A stretch of DNA of 64,000 nt from Corella eumyota (Eukaryota; Chordata; Ascidiacea; Phlebobranchia; Corellidae): NCBI GenBank assembly GCA_963082875.1, contig OY720101.1, forward strand, positions 12,857,671 through 12,921,670. Reading direction: 5' to 3'. Positions within the stretch are counted from its first letter, which is position 1. Each line of letters opens with the position of its first letter. Of this stretch, positions 11,301 to 23,000 are shown in pieces. A program made the position numbers and the translations under genes. The notes under the pieces were generated by a model that was not told the origin of the DNA, did no database searches, and was given only the letters and a program-made list of their open reading frames with translations.

Positions 11301-12929
11301 TTTATTGTATATAATTTCCTGATAATTATGCTGCTAATTAAGCGCTGTTTTAGCAGAATTTTATTTCATTTACAGCGCCTTACTTAAGGGCGCTACAGCA
11401 TGAGAGCAGTCGGGTTTGAACCCACGACATCTTGTTGTGTAGCATATTTTTACTACTACCTTATTCGAAAATCAAATTATCATTATATTTACCGTAACGT
11501 TGGACAAACGGATTCTGAAGTTATATTCTGTACATCAGGGAATCGGCAGGTATATGGAAGACAAGTCTCGTTATATCTTTGAACGATGTCTGTGAGATCA
11601 ACATCCTTAACTGCTCGAACTATGTAAGTATAATTCAAGTAGCCGTCTTCAATGTCCTTAACAAAGAAAAATGGTGTTGGTCACAAAATAGTGTTACAAA
11701 AATGGTTAATGGGTACAGAATGGAGTTACAAGGGAGTAAATGGTTAAAAATTGGTGTTACGAAATGATTAATGGTAAAAAAATGGTTAATGGTTGAAAAA
11801 TGGTGTTTAAAAATAGTAAATGGTTAAAAATAGTGTTACAAAATGGTGAAAGGGTAAAAATTGGTGTTACAAAATGGTGAGTGGTTACAAATGGTTACAG
11901 AATGAAAAATGGTTATACAGAATTAAGTCTAAAAACAAGAAAATACCGTAACGGTTGGAAAACAGTCTTTAAGGTAAAATGTAAAAGATCCAGAATCGTC
12001 ATCCATAGAAATGGGGTCACAAAAATCCCCTGCTGGGTCAAAAGTCAATGGTGAAATGACAAGGCTGTAACCAGCAAAAGAAGGGAACCCAAAGTCAGAG
12101 GGCTCTACACTAAAAACAACAAAATAAATTATATTTTAGTTTTTACACACATTTCTTTTTAGTTAACCTTTACCGAAAAACAACAATTTATGAAAATTAA
12201 TTGGCAGTTACATATATTCCAAAACACACTATAGCTATATTTCATCTGTTTTAAATAAGTTATTAAATAAATACTATAAAAGTTATATAAATATATAAAA
12301 GGTACACATTTCTTAATTGTCTTACTTTATTGTGACGTTTTCACCACAAATTAATGAATCTTGCACAACTGGATCTGGACCTGAGAAAATGCTACGCACG
12401 CCAACAAAAAGCAGTACAACTACAAAACATAACAATTTTTGTTATGAAATCATAAAATGTTTTCCGTTACTTTAGCTAGAACATATTTTTTATATATCTT
12501 TATCCTCGATGTGGGAAGGTCGACTTCGTGACCTAAACATAGAGTAACATCTGTTACCCTGACCTAGTCTCAAGTTATCCTTGGCAGTTTGGGAAGAATA
12601 TAATTGCCTGATAATTAAGTCGCTGATTGCTGGTTGTTGGTTCAGCAGGAGTTTATACCGTTTAAATCGCCTTATTTAAGAGCCCTACAGCATAAAAGCA
12701 ACGGGGATTAAACTCAGGACCTCATGTAGTGAAGCCAAGTGTTCCGACCACTACACCAAACATAAGTTTTGTCAAAAAAATTCAATATTTAGCTGTAATT
12801 ACATACCCTTTAATAGCCAAACTGCCAAAATGCAAAAATTAATAAAATAACCTTAAATGTTTATACTTTTAAATTAAACAGCTTACCTGAAAAAATAACC
12901 CGAAATACGAAAAACTGTAAATTAAACAT
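8359..12929 (-). CDS. ZP-domain type I membrane protein with furin site and EGF-like module (copy A)
   Basis: Secreted or cell-surface protein of the zona pellucida domain family, which polymerises into extracellular filaments. Minus-strand exons in order: 12887-12929, 12326-12419, 11947-12109, 11493-11656, 10949-11123, 10370-10440, 9671-9860, 8917-9018, 8745-8847, 8359-8510. Phases close and the product is 418 residues. Order of parts: signal peptide (about 1-28, ending VVLLFVGVRSIFSG); ZP module (about 38-300) with paired cysteines, the AKDCWATP signature and an IYVHCNIHLC stretch near its end; furin-type RRRR (307-310); HVITVGPIRF; a Cys-rich EGF-like stretch (335-368, NNGNCEDAC...CSCF); TM helix (about 390-409); short basic tail. 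Intron 8 has a GC donor (GAAAAA|GCAAGT). Start: first ATG, directly before the signal peptide. The specific biological role (egg coat, tunic, gut or other) cannot be told from sequence. Confidence 0.88.
9089..9380 (+). mobile_element. SINE family A, near full length
   Basis: Full order: head 'taccggtagcgtgatgtaat' (box-A-like), box-B-like 'gtgggtttaatcccc', body, tail 'aaggataaagatatataca'. It lies in intron 7 of ZP gene A, antisense to the gene. The orthologous insertion is at 20821-21110. Confidence 0.8.
10663..10943 (+). mobile_element. SINE family A
   Basis: Head 'taccggcagagtgatgtag', box-B-like 'ggtttcgatccccactg', tail 'ttaaggataaataaatatac'. It lies in ZP intron 5, ending right at the splice donor of exon 5. 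Shared with the second unit at 22410-22695. Confidence 0.78.
11190..11448 (-). mobile_element. SINE family A, reverse orientation
   Basis: Begins with the inverted tail ('atttatcttcgatgtgg') and ends in the inverted tRNA-like head ('gggtttgaacccacgac'). It lies in ZP intron 4 next to the plus-oriented SINE in intron 5. The matching copy is at 22945-23202. Confidence 0.75.
11666..11918. repeat. Degenerate minisatellite in ZP intron 3
   Basis: Many imperfect repeats of short words such as 'aaaatggttaatggtt' and 'aaaaattggtgttac', spaced about 20-25 bp. The array is present with only small differences in the second unit (23419-23671), so it predates the duplication. Confidence 0.65.
12486..12768 (-). 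mobile_element. SINE family A, reverse orientation
   Basis: Inverted tail 'tatctttatcctcgatgtgg', body, and inverted head ending 'tgttccgaccactacacc'. It lies in ZP intron 1. The matching copy in the second unit is at 24238-24520. Confidence 0.78.
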
Positions 12930-13469
12930 GCTTATTGAAGAGTTGGCTATAGTGGAATAACACATCTTGTTGAATTAATATTTCAGCTTCTTGAAAAGGA
13001 AATTTGAATCATTTTAATTTCCATGTACTGGTGAATTAACAATCGATGTCTAAAATGCATTGTTGTTAGTCTATTAACCCCTGTTTTTACGTGGCAAATT
13101 ACATTGAAGTATCACTGCATAAAAGATTTACTCTGCATTCGAAGCAATTTGTGAAATATATTGTTAAATAAAATGTTTTTTAATTGTTACTGTAAATTAT
13201 TACGTTAGTATGGTTGGGTAATTGGTTAAATTTTTAATTATTATTTTTTTAAAAAAAGGAATTGATTGTATTACTTTTAGTCTGACTATACTCTTTTCTA
13301 TTTGTGTAAGACAACGTATTGGATTCCATGTCAATTTATTTTTCTCCAAAAAAAATAAAAAAACGACAAACGCAAGTTTTGGATACTTTCTTATGTTAAG
13401 AATTTTAAACCCCGATATCCAAAAAATACTGAAAGAATTTTAAAAAATAACAATATTCTTGTGCAGGTT

Positions 13470-13766
13470 TTACCGGCAGCGTGGTGTAGTGGTAAGAACA
13501 CTTGCTACACTACACATGAAGTCGAGGGTTTAATTCCCCACTGATCTCATGCTGTAGCTTCCTTGAGTGAGGCGCTATAAACGGTATAAACTCATGCTGA
13601 GCCAGCACTTAATCAGCAGTATAATTATCGGGCAATTATAATCTATAATATCCCAAACTGCCACAGGCAACTCGAGACTGGGTCGGAGTAACTGCGATGT
13701 TACTCTATATTTAAGTCGCGTAATTGACTTTCCCACATCGAGGATAAAGATATATACAAAAAAAAG
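13470..13766 (+). mobile_element. SINE family A, full length, absent from the duplicate
   Basis: The cleanest copy in the window: 'taccggcagcgtggtgtagt' head, box-B-like 'gagggtttaattcccc', body, tail 'cgaggataaagatatatac'. Unit 2 reads straight through this site (about 25215). Either the SINE inserted after the duplication or it was lost there. Confidence 0.8.
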
Positions 13767-14127
13767 TTAGAAAAGAAAAAAACACGGTATATCTAAAAAC
13801 AAGTCATGCGACTTTGTTATTAAAATTCAATTAAAGTAGCCTGCCTTTAAAAAGGCTAAAAGAAAAATTTAGAATAAAATTTACGTAATTTTAGTCAACA
13901 TTTATTTATATGAAGAAGTTTTTTATTTTTTTAAATTTTTTATTTCGAGTTATCATATTTACTTAAGTAGCAAATTAATATTGCCTACCATGTAGATAGG
14001 TACTTATAAACAACATATAACATAGAAATAAATCTGTTGTTGTACAGTTTATTTAAGTTGATTCCAATAAAGAGGAAACAATACAGGATATTGTTAGTTA
14101 AATCATTCAAGAAATGTATACAATACA

Positions 14128-14350
14128 CGATACAGTTTAACATCGGTTACCCCGACTCAGTCTTAAGTTGCCTTTGGCAGTTCGGGTTATCATAGATATT
14201 AATTTGCCAATAACTAAGCTGCTGATTAAGTGTTGGCTTTTTAATACTAAAAGAGTCTTACTCAATAGCGCTACTGCATGAGACCACTGGGGATTGAACT
14301 TATAACCTCATGTAGAAAAGTCAAGTGTTTTAACCACTACGCAGCCTGTA
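14128..14350 (-). mobile_element. SINE family A, reverse orientation, 3'-truncated
   Basis: Inverted body ('taacatcggttaccccgact') through inverted head ('aaccactacgcagcctg'). In unit 2 only the last ~24 bp of the head survive (25289-25312), which marks a deletion there. Confidence 0.72.
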
Positions 14351-14480
14351 ATATTTATTTATTCTTAATTTAAAAAAATCGCTTTTCAAACTAAAAGAAT
14401 GGCTTAACAAATGTATTATGCTTTTTTCATTGTAGTTAAATTTATTATTTTAATAAATAATCGAACTTCTACTTTATTAG

Positions 14481-14970
14481 GGTTGTATGGTACCAACTGA
14501 AAAAAGGCGTAGAGAAGTAGACTCGAGTGAAAATCACGTGATCACTGTTGGGCCAATCAGATTCAACGACAATCTATGCGAAAAAGTAAGCTCCTTTTAA
14601 AATTGGATTTAAATTTTTTTTAGATGTAATTTTTTTTGTTAAAATTATTTTTTAGAACAACGGCAATTGTGAAGATGCTTGTAATATGGTCAACCAAATG
14701 AAAATGTGCAGTTGCTTTAGGGATCGAATTTTAGACGTAGACCACCATTCCTGCTTAGGTAAAAAAATAACAAAAATCGGTATTTATTAGAACAACTAAT
14801 AAGTAAATTATTTGTTTATTCTTTTAGATTTTGATCAATACAAGGAAAAGTTAAAAGTAGATAAAAGCGAAAATCGTTTTCCAAGTTTGACATTTTTTGC
14901 TGCAATTTCGCTAACTGTGGTTACTGTGACCTGCCTAGTTTTTCTATGCAAGAAAAAACAAACAGCATAA
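14481..14970 (+). pseudogene. ZP-gene 3' remnant C (three exons only)
   Basis: Three exons in phase, 14481-14585, 14656-14758 and 14828-14970, match the last three exons of the ZP genes but lie on the plus strand. They encode the basic furin-like site (KRRRE), HVITVGPIRF, the same EGF-like Cys pattern, a TM helix (LTFFAAISLTVVTVTCLVFL) and a short basic tail (CKKKQTA). The post-EGF part is clearly different from ZP A and B, so this is the end of a distinct paralogue. No signal peptide or ZP module is found upstream before ZP A starts on the other strand. The donor after the first exon is GT, unlike the GC donor in A and B. Reading frame and splice sites are intact, so a short product from the ATG in the first exon (14487) cannot be excluded. 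Confidence 0.6.
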
Positions 14971-15652
14971 TACACTAAAATGGAAATTTAAACGTTAACT
15001 AAAGAAAAACTAAGTAGCATAGGCAAAAAAGCTGTTTGCTAAATGTATAACAATCATTTAAAGACATTTTAATTACACAGACAACCATATTATTATTGTA
15101 TTTATACTACTGTACTCTGTAACATAAAATTTCTTCCATACCTCATTTTTAAAATCTAATTTACCTCCAATGCTGTAATACTGTATCTTGTAATTCTGAA
15201 GTTATATACTGCAACAAATATTGATAAAACACCATATTTCTATCGTTAAATAAATAAAATTTTGACCCAAAATCGGTTTAAAAATTCTCTTAACAATTTT
15301 ATGATTAGGAGAGAATCGCATGCGTGGGTGGTTCTTAAAATAGAAAAAAGAGACTAAACAAGAGAGTGATTGAGATGTAAATAAGACTCGCTTAGTAGCG
15401 GTTCGCTGACTAACTGACCAACTAAGCCCTTAAGTAACCCAAAAAATATATAAAATGGGTTAAAAATGTTGAAATTAGTATTTGTAATAAATGTATTAAA
15501 AAGTCAAGATTCAATGGTTATTGCAGGCTATTAAAAAGTGTATATTTTATAGAGTTATTGTAGAAAATACGTAGTCATCAGTTATTGTAGAAAATACGTA
15601 GTCATTAAAAACTTTAAATTTTTAAATAAAAAAAAAACATTATTTTTTTAAG
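14971..15652. other. Spacer holding the tandem-duplication junction
   Basis: Up to about 15580 the sequence matches 25933-26614. After about 15605 it matches PRC1 intron 3. At the joint a 27-bp word beginning 'gttattgtagaaaatacgta' is present twice in a row (15554-15580 and 15581-15605), whereas the far end of unit 2 has it once (26588-26614). Confidence 0.7.
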
Positions 15653-18600
15653 GATCATATTGAGACACTTAAGAAGGAAAAATCACGACGCAAAAATGTG
15701 TTTTCGGATAGAAAAGCGAGAATTGTTCAAATTTATGACGCCCTCAACCTAGTACCAGAAACTTCATTTGCTCAGGTAGGTTAAAAATAATTATTTTTAA
15801 TTAAGTCTTATTCTTTTAATTTGAAATAGAAAAATAATAAATCCAAATTATTTAAGAATCTACTTTTTAATTGGTAAACTACCTAAACAAGTTATATTAG
15901 GGTTCTGGGTTCGATTCCTATCGTGCTATAACTTTTTAATAAAATTGTTTAAAAAAAACTTTTTTAGGATCTTGTCACGGAAGAGCTTGACTCCTTTTGT
16001 CTCACAAACGGAAAGTTAGAAGAGCTGGAGGACCTTCATGATGATCTTGCTCGGAAGAAGATGCAGGCCGAGGCACTCACATTCTCAATGTGGCAGGATA
16101 TTAATGCTCTTTGGGATCGTTTGGATGTTGCAGAAGGGAGAAGATTAAGTTTAAGTGGAGTTTAAAGAAGGAATGCAACGGAATCAAACCACATCAGATT
16201 AAAAAACTTAAAGAGGTAAAAAATAATTATTTTTTAATAAAAAAAATTAAAATTGCCTATTTTTTAAAATCTGTTCTTATTTTTTTAGGCCTTGGCAGAA
16301 TTAGAAGCAGAAAAGATCGTCAACCTTCAGAAACTGACAGAAAAAGCCCGTTCTGAGATCCTAGTTTTATGAGAGAAGTGTTTTTATAGTGGTGAACAAC
16401 GACAATTATTCACCCAGGCAACCGAAGAAAATTATACAGAAGCTTTGCTCGATGCACATGAAGAAGAATTAGCAAAGATGCATGTAAGTTGTTGTTTTTT
16501 AATAAGTTCTGGGTACAATTGTTTTTATAAACTTTAAAGGTTGGGCTTTTAAAACCAAAATAGGTTTGTAAGTTTGATTCCCACTGTTTGCAATATCTTT
16601 CTGTATCATTTTAAGGTGATGGGTAAAAGTAATTTTATCGGGATAGGGTGTGCTGTTGTGACAGGTGTAAGCTATTCAAACACCGTGCTCAAGGGTGAAT
16701 AGTGGGGCATTGTTGCTACCTGAGCCTGATATCTTTTTGTGCGTTTTAGCTATCAGTAAATGCCAGGTTTAAGAGGGAATAATGTGGCAGTAATGGGGCT
16801 TAAACCCAAAACCGTTAGCTCTTGGTTTGCTGCCATGACTGACATACCACACTACCGGAGTCCTATTTTTTTTATTTAAATTTGGTCAAATACTAAGAAT
16901 TGCCTCTCTAGAAGCTGTGTGGTTTGATTCCCACTGCTGGAAAGTTGCCATAATTTAATTTTAAAATTTTTATTTTTAGGCTTATTTTGAAGAGCATCAA
17001 GAGATGTTCACCAACGTGAACAAGTGGCAAAAACTCTTCCAAAGGATGCTAGAGCTGGAGGAGAAAGCTTATGATCCCAACCGCTATTCCAACAGAGGTG
17101 GCAATCTCCTCCAGGAGGAAAAAGAGAGAAAGAGGATCCAAAAACAGCTTCCGAAAATCGAGGAAGAACTCTTTGCTGCTATTGAAAGGTAAACTTTTTT
17201 TTCATTTTGGATCGCAAAAAAAAATATTTAAAATTTTTTTTTTTTTAAGTTGGGAAGAACAACGTGAGAAACCATTTCTTGTGGAAGGGATCCGCTTCAA
17301 TGATTTTGTTCACTCACAATGGGAAGCATTCGAACGCAGAAAGGAAAACGAAAAACAAAATCGACAAATTAAAAAACAACAGGTAAAAATTCTTAAGTTT
17401 AAAAAATTAAATTTTTTTAGAAAAAATACTGAAAAAATCCTAGATATTTTATTTGCCCCTAAACTTTATAACATAACTTTTTTAATGTATTAAACTATGC
17501 TTGGTTTGATTGCTTTTTTGCTGTGTAATTTCACTTTTTTATTTTTTTTTACAATATAAGTTCACAAGTCACATTTAAATATTGCATGTGAAAAGAATTC
17601 CTATGAATGCTGTGTATACGTTTATTAGGTCAAAAAATAGCCGAGTCAAAATATGATTAGCCAAAAAAAATTAAATTTTTAATTCTCAAAAATTAAAAAA
17701 AATTTTTAACTCAAAGTTTTCAAAAATAAATTCCTAAAATACGCAAACCCCTTTCCAAAGGAAACTCGGGCCGAAATGACCTTCGGTAGTACCCCAAAAA
17801 CCCCAACAAAACGTCGATTTATTGGAACAACCACTATCCTTCAGACCCCAACTTCAAATAAAAAGGCAAAACGTAATCCTATGGACTCCACGTGGCGAAG
17901 TGTGGCCACGACTTCAAATCAAAACAGAACTGCAGCTACTGCTTCTACCATGACTTCATCACCAGGTATTTGGGCTCTATTTCTATTAAATTTTGTTAAA
18001 TGTTGTATTATGGGAAAATTATCCAAAAAAATAGCATTTTAAGGTATTTTTTGTCTAATATTACAGCTTAGATACTTAGTTTTATAAACCCACCCTTTTT
18101 CTAAAATTCTAACAATAATGTTACCCCATTTTAGGTAAACCACCTATTTCAACCCGTCTTCGCACCCCAATGTCGGCAAAAAAGCCCCCACGTACCGGAG
18201 CAAAACGGGCTCTTAACGACCTAAAACAGGTCCCGAAGCCCCCTAGTGGTGCTAGCTCCGTTAAAAGCGCCCCAAATCTTGACACCACTTTTTGTCTAAG
18301 TACAACAGTTGTTTCATCTAGTACTACAGATAACACTGACTCTGTAAAATCGATGCCTTTACCTGAAGTAACCCCTTCTAAATACTGCGATTTTGCTTCT
18401 GATATAAACACTAATGTAAGGGGGAATAGGATGGTGCGTAGTAGTGCTATTGGAGACAGGGCCTGAGTTCTTGAAACTTCAAAAAAAACATGATTTTATT
18501 GCTTAAAAATTTTTTTAGATTTTAGCTGTAATGAATTTTAGCTTACGATTCAACGCGTTTTAGTAATTGCTTAACGTTTGTTGCATGATCTCACTTGTAT

Positions 18601-19357
18601 GAAACTTTGTTCCATATTCTATTGACCTATTACCCTTTATTTGTCTTCTAAAAATGGTACAAAAACAGCGATTTTATTAACTGCCCTAAAAACTGCGTAT
18701 TTTTATTATTTTATTTTTCAGTGTTTTAGAGAAATTTCGATGAATTAAAAACTAGTTTTTACTCGAAAAAAATAAGTAACTGCCTACATATATATATCAA
18801 GTGCTTACTGTAAATAAACTAAATGTATTTGAAAGTTTGGTTGGATTTTAGATCACGCTAGCTAAGATGAAGCCAGGAAAATTGTTTCAATATTTTTGCC
18901 GTGTTTTTTACACTCTGCACAAGCCTAATGCACACAGCACCGTTTTTTTTAAATTTTTACAAACTTTTTAACTGAATAGTTCTTTTTTCTTAAGGACGGG
19001 CCGAAAAAAAGAATCAAAAAAACAACTAGCTCGACCCTCAGCAGTTTGTCTTCCAACCGAAAAACAACTCGCAAGAATAACACCCAAACGTATGCCAAAA
19101 ACAGCGGTAAAATTTGCACAATGCCTTCTGCTTCGAATAGTAGTTCATTCGTCTCAACCTCTAGCAACCAATCAACGTCGCCCTCTTTGTCTTCTGATCA
19201 TGACATCACAGATATGTTCAGCACCACTGTTTTGGGCTACCAGCCTAAGATTGCTTTACCAGAAGTTACACCAAGCAAGTATGTGATATTTGAAAGCGCT
19301 GTTACTGGTAATGCTAAGCAGAATAAGCACGTCCGTAGCAGTGAAATCGGCTTATAA
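15653..19357 (+). pseudogene. PRC1 duplicate, 5'-truncated and broken
   Basis: Matches PRC1 exons 4-11 at 15653-15775, 15968-16215, 16289-16483, 16980-17188, 17250-17382, 17761-17965, 18135-18466 and 18995-19357. Exons 1-3 are absent. The exon 5 match is 11 bp longer than in PRC1 (248 against 237) because of an insertion near 16140-16160, which shifts the frame. In the exon 6 match the TGG of VLWEK is TGA (about 16370). The copy therefore cannot make PRC1. In contrast, exons 9-11 (17761-19357) stay open and differ from the parent at only a few bases. Transcription from a downstream start cannot be ruled out, but no promoter is evident. Confidence 0.88.
16590..16862 (-). mobile_element. SINE family B, duplicate copy
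   Basis: Counterpart of 4865-5140 within the PRC1 duplicate. Read on the minus strand, the tRNA-like head starts next to 16862 and the box-B-like 'gggtttaagcccc' is slightly changed from the parent copy. Confidence 0.58.
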
Positions 19358-20092
19358 GATATTGTAAAAGTAATTCAGCAAAATGAGAGCTGAATATTAT
19401 TTTTTTGAAGCTTATTTTTTCTTATAAATTTTGTCTGTTAATTTTTTTTCGCTTTGTGTGTTTAAACATGTATATAATTATTTAATGCCTGCTATCTTTA
19501 ACATTTTGTCGGTAATACAATCTATAATATTCACAATACAAGTGTGCGACTATATTACAAAAGCAAAACAAGCATTATAAAATATTGGCTTAATATTTCA
19601 AATAGGCCTTAGCAGATTACCCAGAAAAAACAACTTAAGTTGCGTTGGTAAATTTAGCTTTAAAAGTATTTGTGTTTATCATTAAAGAGATGGTTCGGTC
19701 GCAGAGTTTCTTTTTTAATTATGTTGGAATTTTTCCAACTTGCACGAGGATACCATTATTTTAAAAATTGGTCAAGTAGTTTTTGGGATATCGGGATTTG
19801 AAGGTAAATATTGTAAATAGGGAAAATCCCTCAGCTCGCGAGTCACGTGAGAACCGTAGGCTTCATTAAGCTGTAAGAAAATTTAAGAAATAAAAGAGGA
19901 CTGAACTAATGACCTCATGATATTAATATGATCTAACTTTTTCAAGTATTTTTTTATTTTATAGAGTATTTTATAATCACAATACAAAATTATTTTTAGC
20001 TGTATATTTTATTTAATACATATAATAAATTAAAATCCAATATGCAATAAATATAGAAATTCTTGTTTAAATATAGATAATAAAACCTAACA
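19358..20092. other. Convergent spacer between PRC1 duplicate and ZP gene B
   Basis: Counterpart of 7638-8358, nearly identical, with a short insertion ('tttcttataaattttgtc' region) near 19418. Holds the likely ZP B poly(A) signal on the minus strand near 20008. Confidence 0.5.
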
Positions 20093-23000
20093 TTACAAAT
20101 TTATTATTGAACTTTTTCTTTTAAAAACAACAGCCATACAGAAGGTAGCTACAACTACCAATAAAATACAAGCAAACATAAACCAAGTTGGAATAGATTT
20201 CTCCCTTACAACTTGAAGAACTTCTTCATTATATTCGGCAATATCTGAAAAATTAAATTATTTTACAAAATACTATATATTTTAGTGTTGTTTGTGAAGT
20301 GATAAACATTTTAAATTTTATATTAGGAATTCTTGATTTCGATTCCTATTGACAACAAATTTTTCTTTTTGTAATATATGTTACTAATTGTTAAACAATA
20401 GCACAAGGTTAATGATATTTAAAATTTGTTGCAAAACTTAAGATAAGAAACCAAATTAAAAAAGTTAGGGTTTTTTACCTAGACAAGAATGGTGGTCTAC
20501 GTCTAATATTCGATCCCTAAAGCAACTGCACATTTTCATCTGGTTGACCATATTACAAGCATCTTCACAATTGCCGTTGTTCTGCAAAGCAGTTTAAAAA
20601 AAACAAAATTAAAAAAAAATTAATAAAATTTTTTGTTTCAAAAGTACTTGCTTTTTCGCATAGATTGTCGTTAAATCTGATTGGTCCAACAGTGATCACG
20701 TGATTTTTATTTGAGTCTACATTTCGACGCCGCCTTGCTACTGATAAACAAAGCTGGAAAATATTTAATTAATTAAACAGGTTGCAATCACAAATTTAAA
20801 TATTCCTTTACAGTTAAATAATACCGGTAGCGTGATGTAATGGTAAGAACACTTGCTACACCACATAAGGTCGTGGGTTTAATCCCCACTGCTCTTATGC
20901 TGTAGCACCCTTGAGTAAGGCGCTATAAACAGTATGAACTCCTGCTGAGCCAGCACTTAATCAGCAGCATGATTACTGGGCAAAAATAAACTATAATTTT
21001 CCAAACTGCCACAGGCAACTTGAGACTGGGTCGGGGTAACTGATGTTACTCTATGTTTAGGTCGCGCATTTGACTTTTCCACACCAAGGATAAAGATATA
21101 TACAAAAATGATATGCTTTGGCGTTTTATATACAATAGCCAAGAAAAGCAATGTCAGTTGCCTACACTTATTTTTTATTTTTTTATTGGGGTAACAAAAA
21201 AAATAGAAAACGACTAGAGGATGTTTATCTGGCAAAATTTAAAAGGTAAGTACCAGTTTCTAACGACCGTGCCAACTTTTTACCTGTTAAATAAAATTTA
21301 CCTGTTAAATAAAATTAACCTTCTGTTTAGGCTGTGATGTTGTTCTTTTACATGAAAAAAAAGGTCAAACCAATGACTAAGGCCAAAGAAAGTTTTAATT
21401 ATAACAAGCCTACTTACATCGGTTGTACACATACTTCCTTGGACAGAAGAATCACATAAATGAATATTACAATGTACATAAATCTTCTGGTTAGCGCTGG
21501 TCAGATTTGTCCATACAAAAGACTTAAACTTAAACTCGATAACTTCATCGAAATTTGTGATTATCTCAATCGAATCAGCAGGGTCAAATGAATTAGTCGC
21601 TGCACAACTGAATAACAGAAAAATATTATTTTATTAAAGTCCCATATTGGGGGGTTTTGCAATTTTGTAAGTGGTGTATATAGCACGTTAGTATGGTTGA
21701 CACTGAATCACAAAATGCTTTAGAACCTTTAAAATGTCTGTGGTACTTACAATTTAATTTTTTTTTAATTTTGAAAATAATAAACAATAAAAACCAGGTT
21801 ATCATATTTTTTGTGTGACGTACAAAGTACTAAGTTAGCGCAGTGAGTGTATACAAGCTAGTACTTTCTACGTCATCACAAACAGGGCTTCCCTTTTCTT
21901 TTTTTTCAATTAAATTAATTTTTTTTTAAAGTGGTATAACTTAAAAATTAAGTAAAATTATTTGAAGTTAAAATCATTTTTGTGTTCAGCGACACCAACT
22001 TTATCAAGTTTTGAGTAAAAGAAATTGCCAATATAGGACTTTAAGATTTATAAAAATACTAAAACAGAAAATATATTAAATGGAATTGTAGATGTTATTA
22101 AGTATGTTGCATTACTATTCTTCAATTATCGGATACGAAGTAGCGCTGGTGACGTCATCAATTGGCGTAGCCCAACAATCTTTAGCCTGTAACAAACCGA
22201 CAATCATTTAATTGTGTTATATATTGTTAGGGTTTATCTAGTGCTGTAAATTTTGTTACATGCCTTATTGTTTAAGATTACATGCAAATAAATTGTGCAT
22301 CATAGAAAACGACCAAAATTAACATTTTTTATGTGTAATTTTATTTTTACAAAAAGTTACAACTTGTACAACTACAAAATAGAAAATCGTAGTCGTTTTT
22401 GTTTTGTAAATACCGACAGAGTGATGTAGTTCTAGAAACATTTGACTTCACTACATGAGGTCATGGGTTCGATCCCCACTGCCTTTGTGTATAGCACTCT
22501 TAATAAGACGCTATAAACACTGTAAACTTCTGCTTTGCCAAAAATGACGGATCGGATAAGTTAGCGGGCAATTGTAAACTATAAAATTCCGCACTACCAA
22601 AGGCACTTTAAGACTGGCTCAGGGTAACAAATGTTACTCTATGTTTAGGCCGTAAAGCCCTCTTTAAATATTGAGGATAAATAAATATACAAAAAACTTA
22701 CCTGTAAAATAAACATGTCGTTATCCACTTGGTCAGTAATCTGTGCATAGATGTAGTCAGGCACCTCCACGGTCGGTGGATTGCCAGAAAAAGTTTCATT
22801 AAAAAAGCTGTTGCTGTACAAACCAAACTGTAACTCAATTTGACCGTCCTCAGAAATTCCATCGAAAGTAAATTTTCTACAAGAACGATTTTGTTATAAT
22901 TTGTTTGATAGTAACACACAGTTAATAAGAACTATACATATTTTTTTATATATACATTTATCTTCGATGTGGTAAGGTCAAATTCACGACCTAAACATAG

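Larger units (their letters stand above)
12930..14480. other. Head-to-head spacer between ZP gene A and the ZP 3' remnant
   Basis: Contains two SINEs (13470-13766 plus and 14128-14350 minus) and, between 13220 and 13470, AT-rich DNA shared with unit 2 (about 24960-25215). A 73-codon ORF at 13222-13443 is not kept in the duplicate and is rejected as a gene. Compared with unit 2, the first SINE is absent there and about 490 bp ending inside the second SINE are missing there. Confidence 0.55.
3900..15580. repeat. Tandem segmental duplication, unit 1
   Basis: Matches 15607-26614 in the same order and orientation: PRC1 exons 4-11, the opposing ZP gene, the plus-strand ZP remnant. The offset is 11720 bp at PRC1 exon 9, 11734 at the ZP stop and 11753 at ZP exon 4. 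It falls to about 10960 at the ZP remnant because of SINE and deletion differences. Confidence 0.92.

Noticed and set aside
11400-11767. ORFs (60 and 62 codons) over ZP exon 4 and intron 3 on the plus strand
   Set aside because: They run antisense to the ZP exon and through a SINE head and minisatellite; repeated at 23153-23520 by duplication.
13222-13443. Plus-strand ORF of 73 codons in the ZP head-to-head spacer
   Set aside because: The frame is not kept in the duplicated unit and the sequence is AT-rich with no family resemblance.
16111-16356. ORF of 81 codons across PRC1-duplicate exon 5, intron and exon 6
   Set aside because: A read-through frame created by the insertion in the broken copy, not a new gene.
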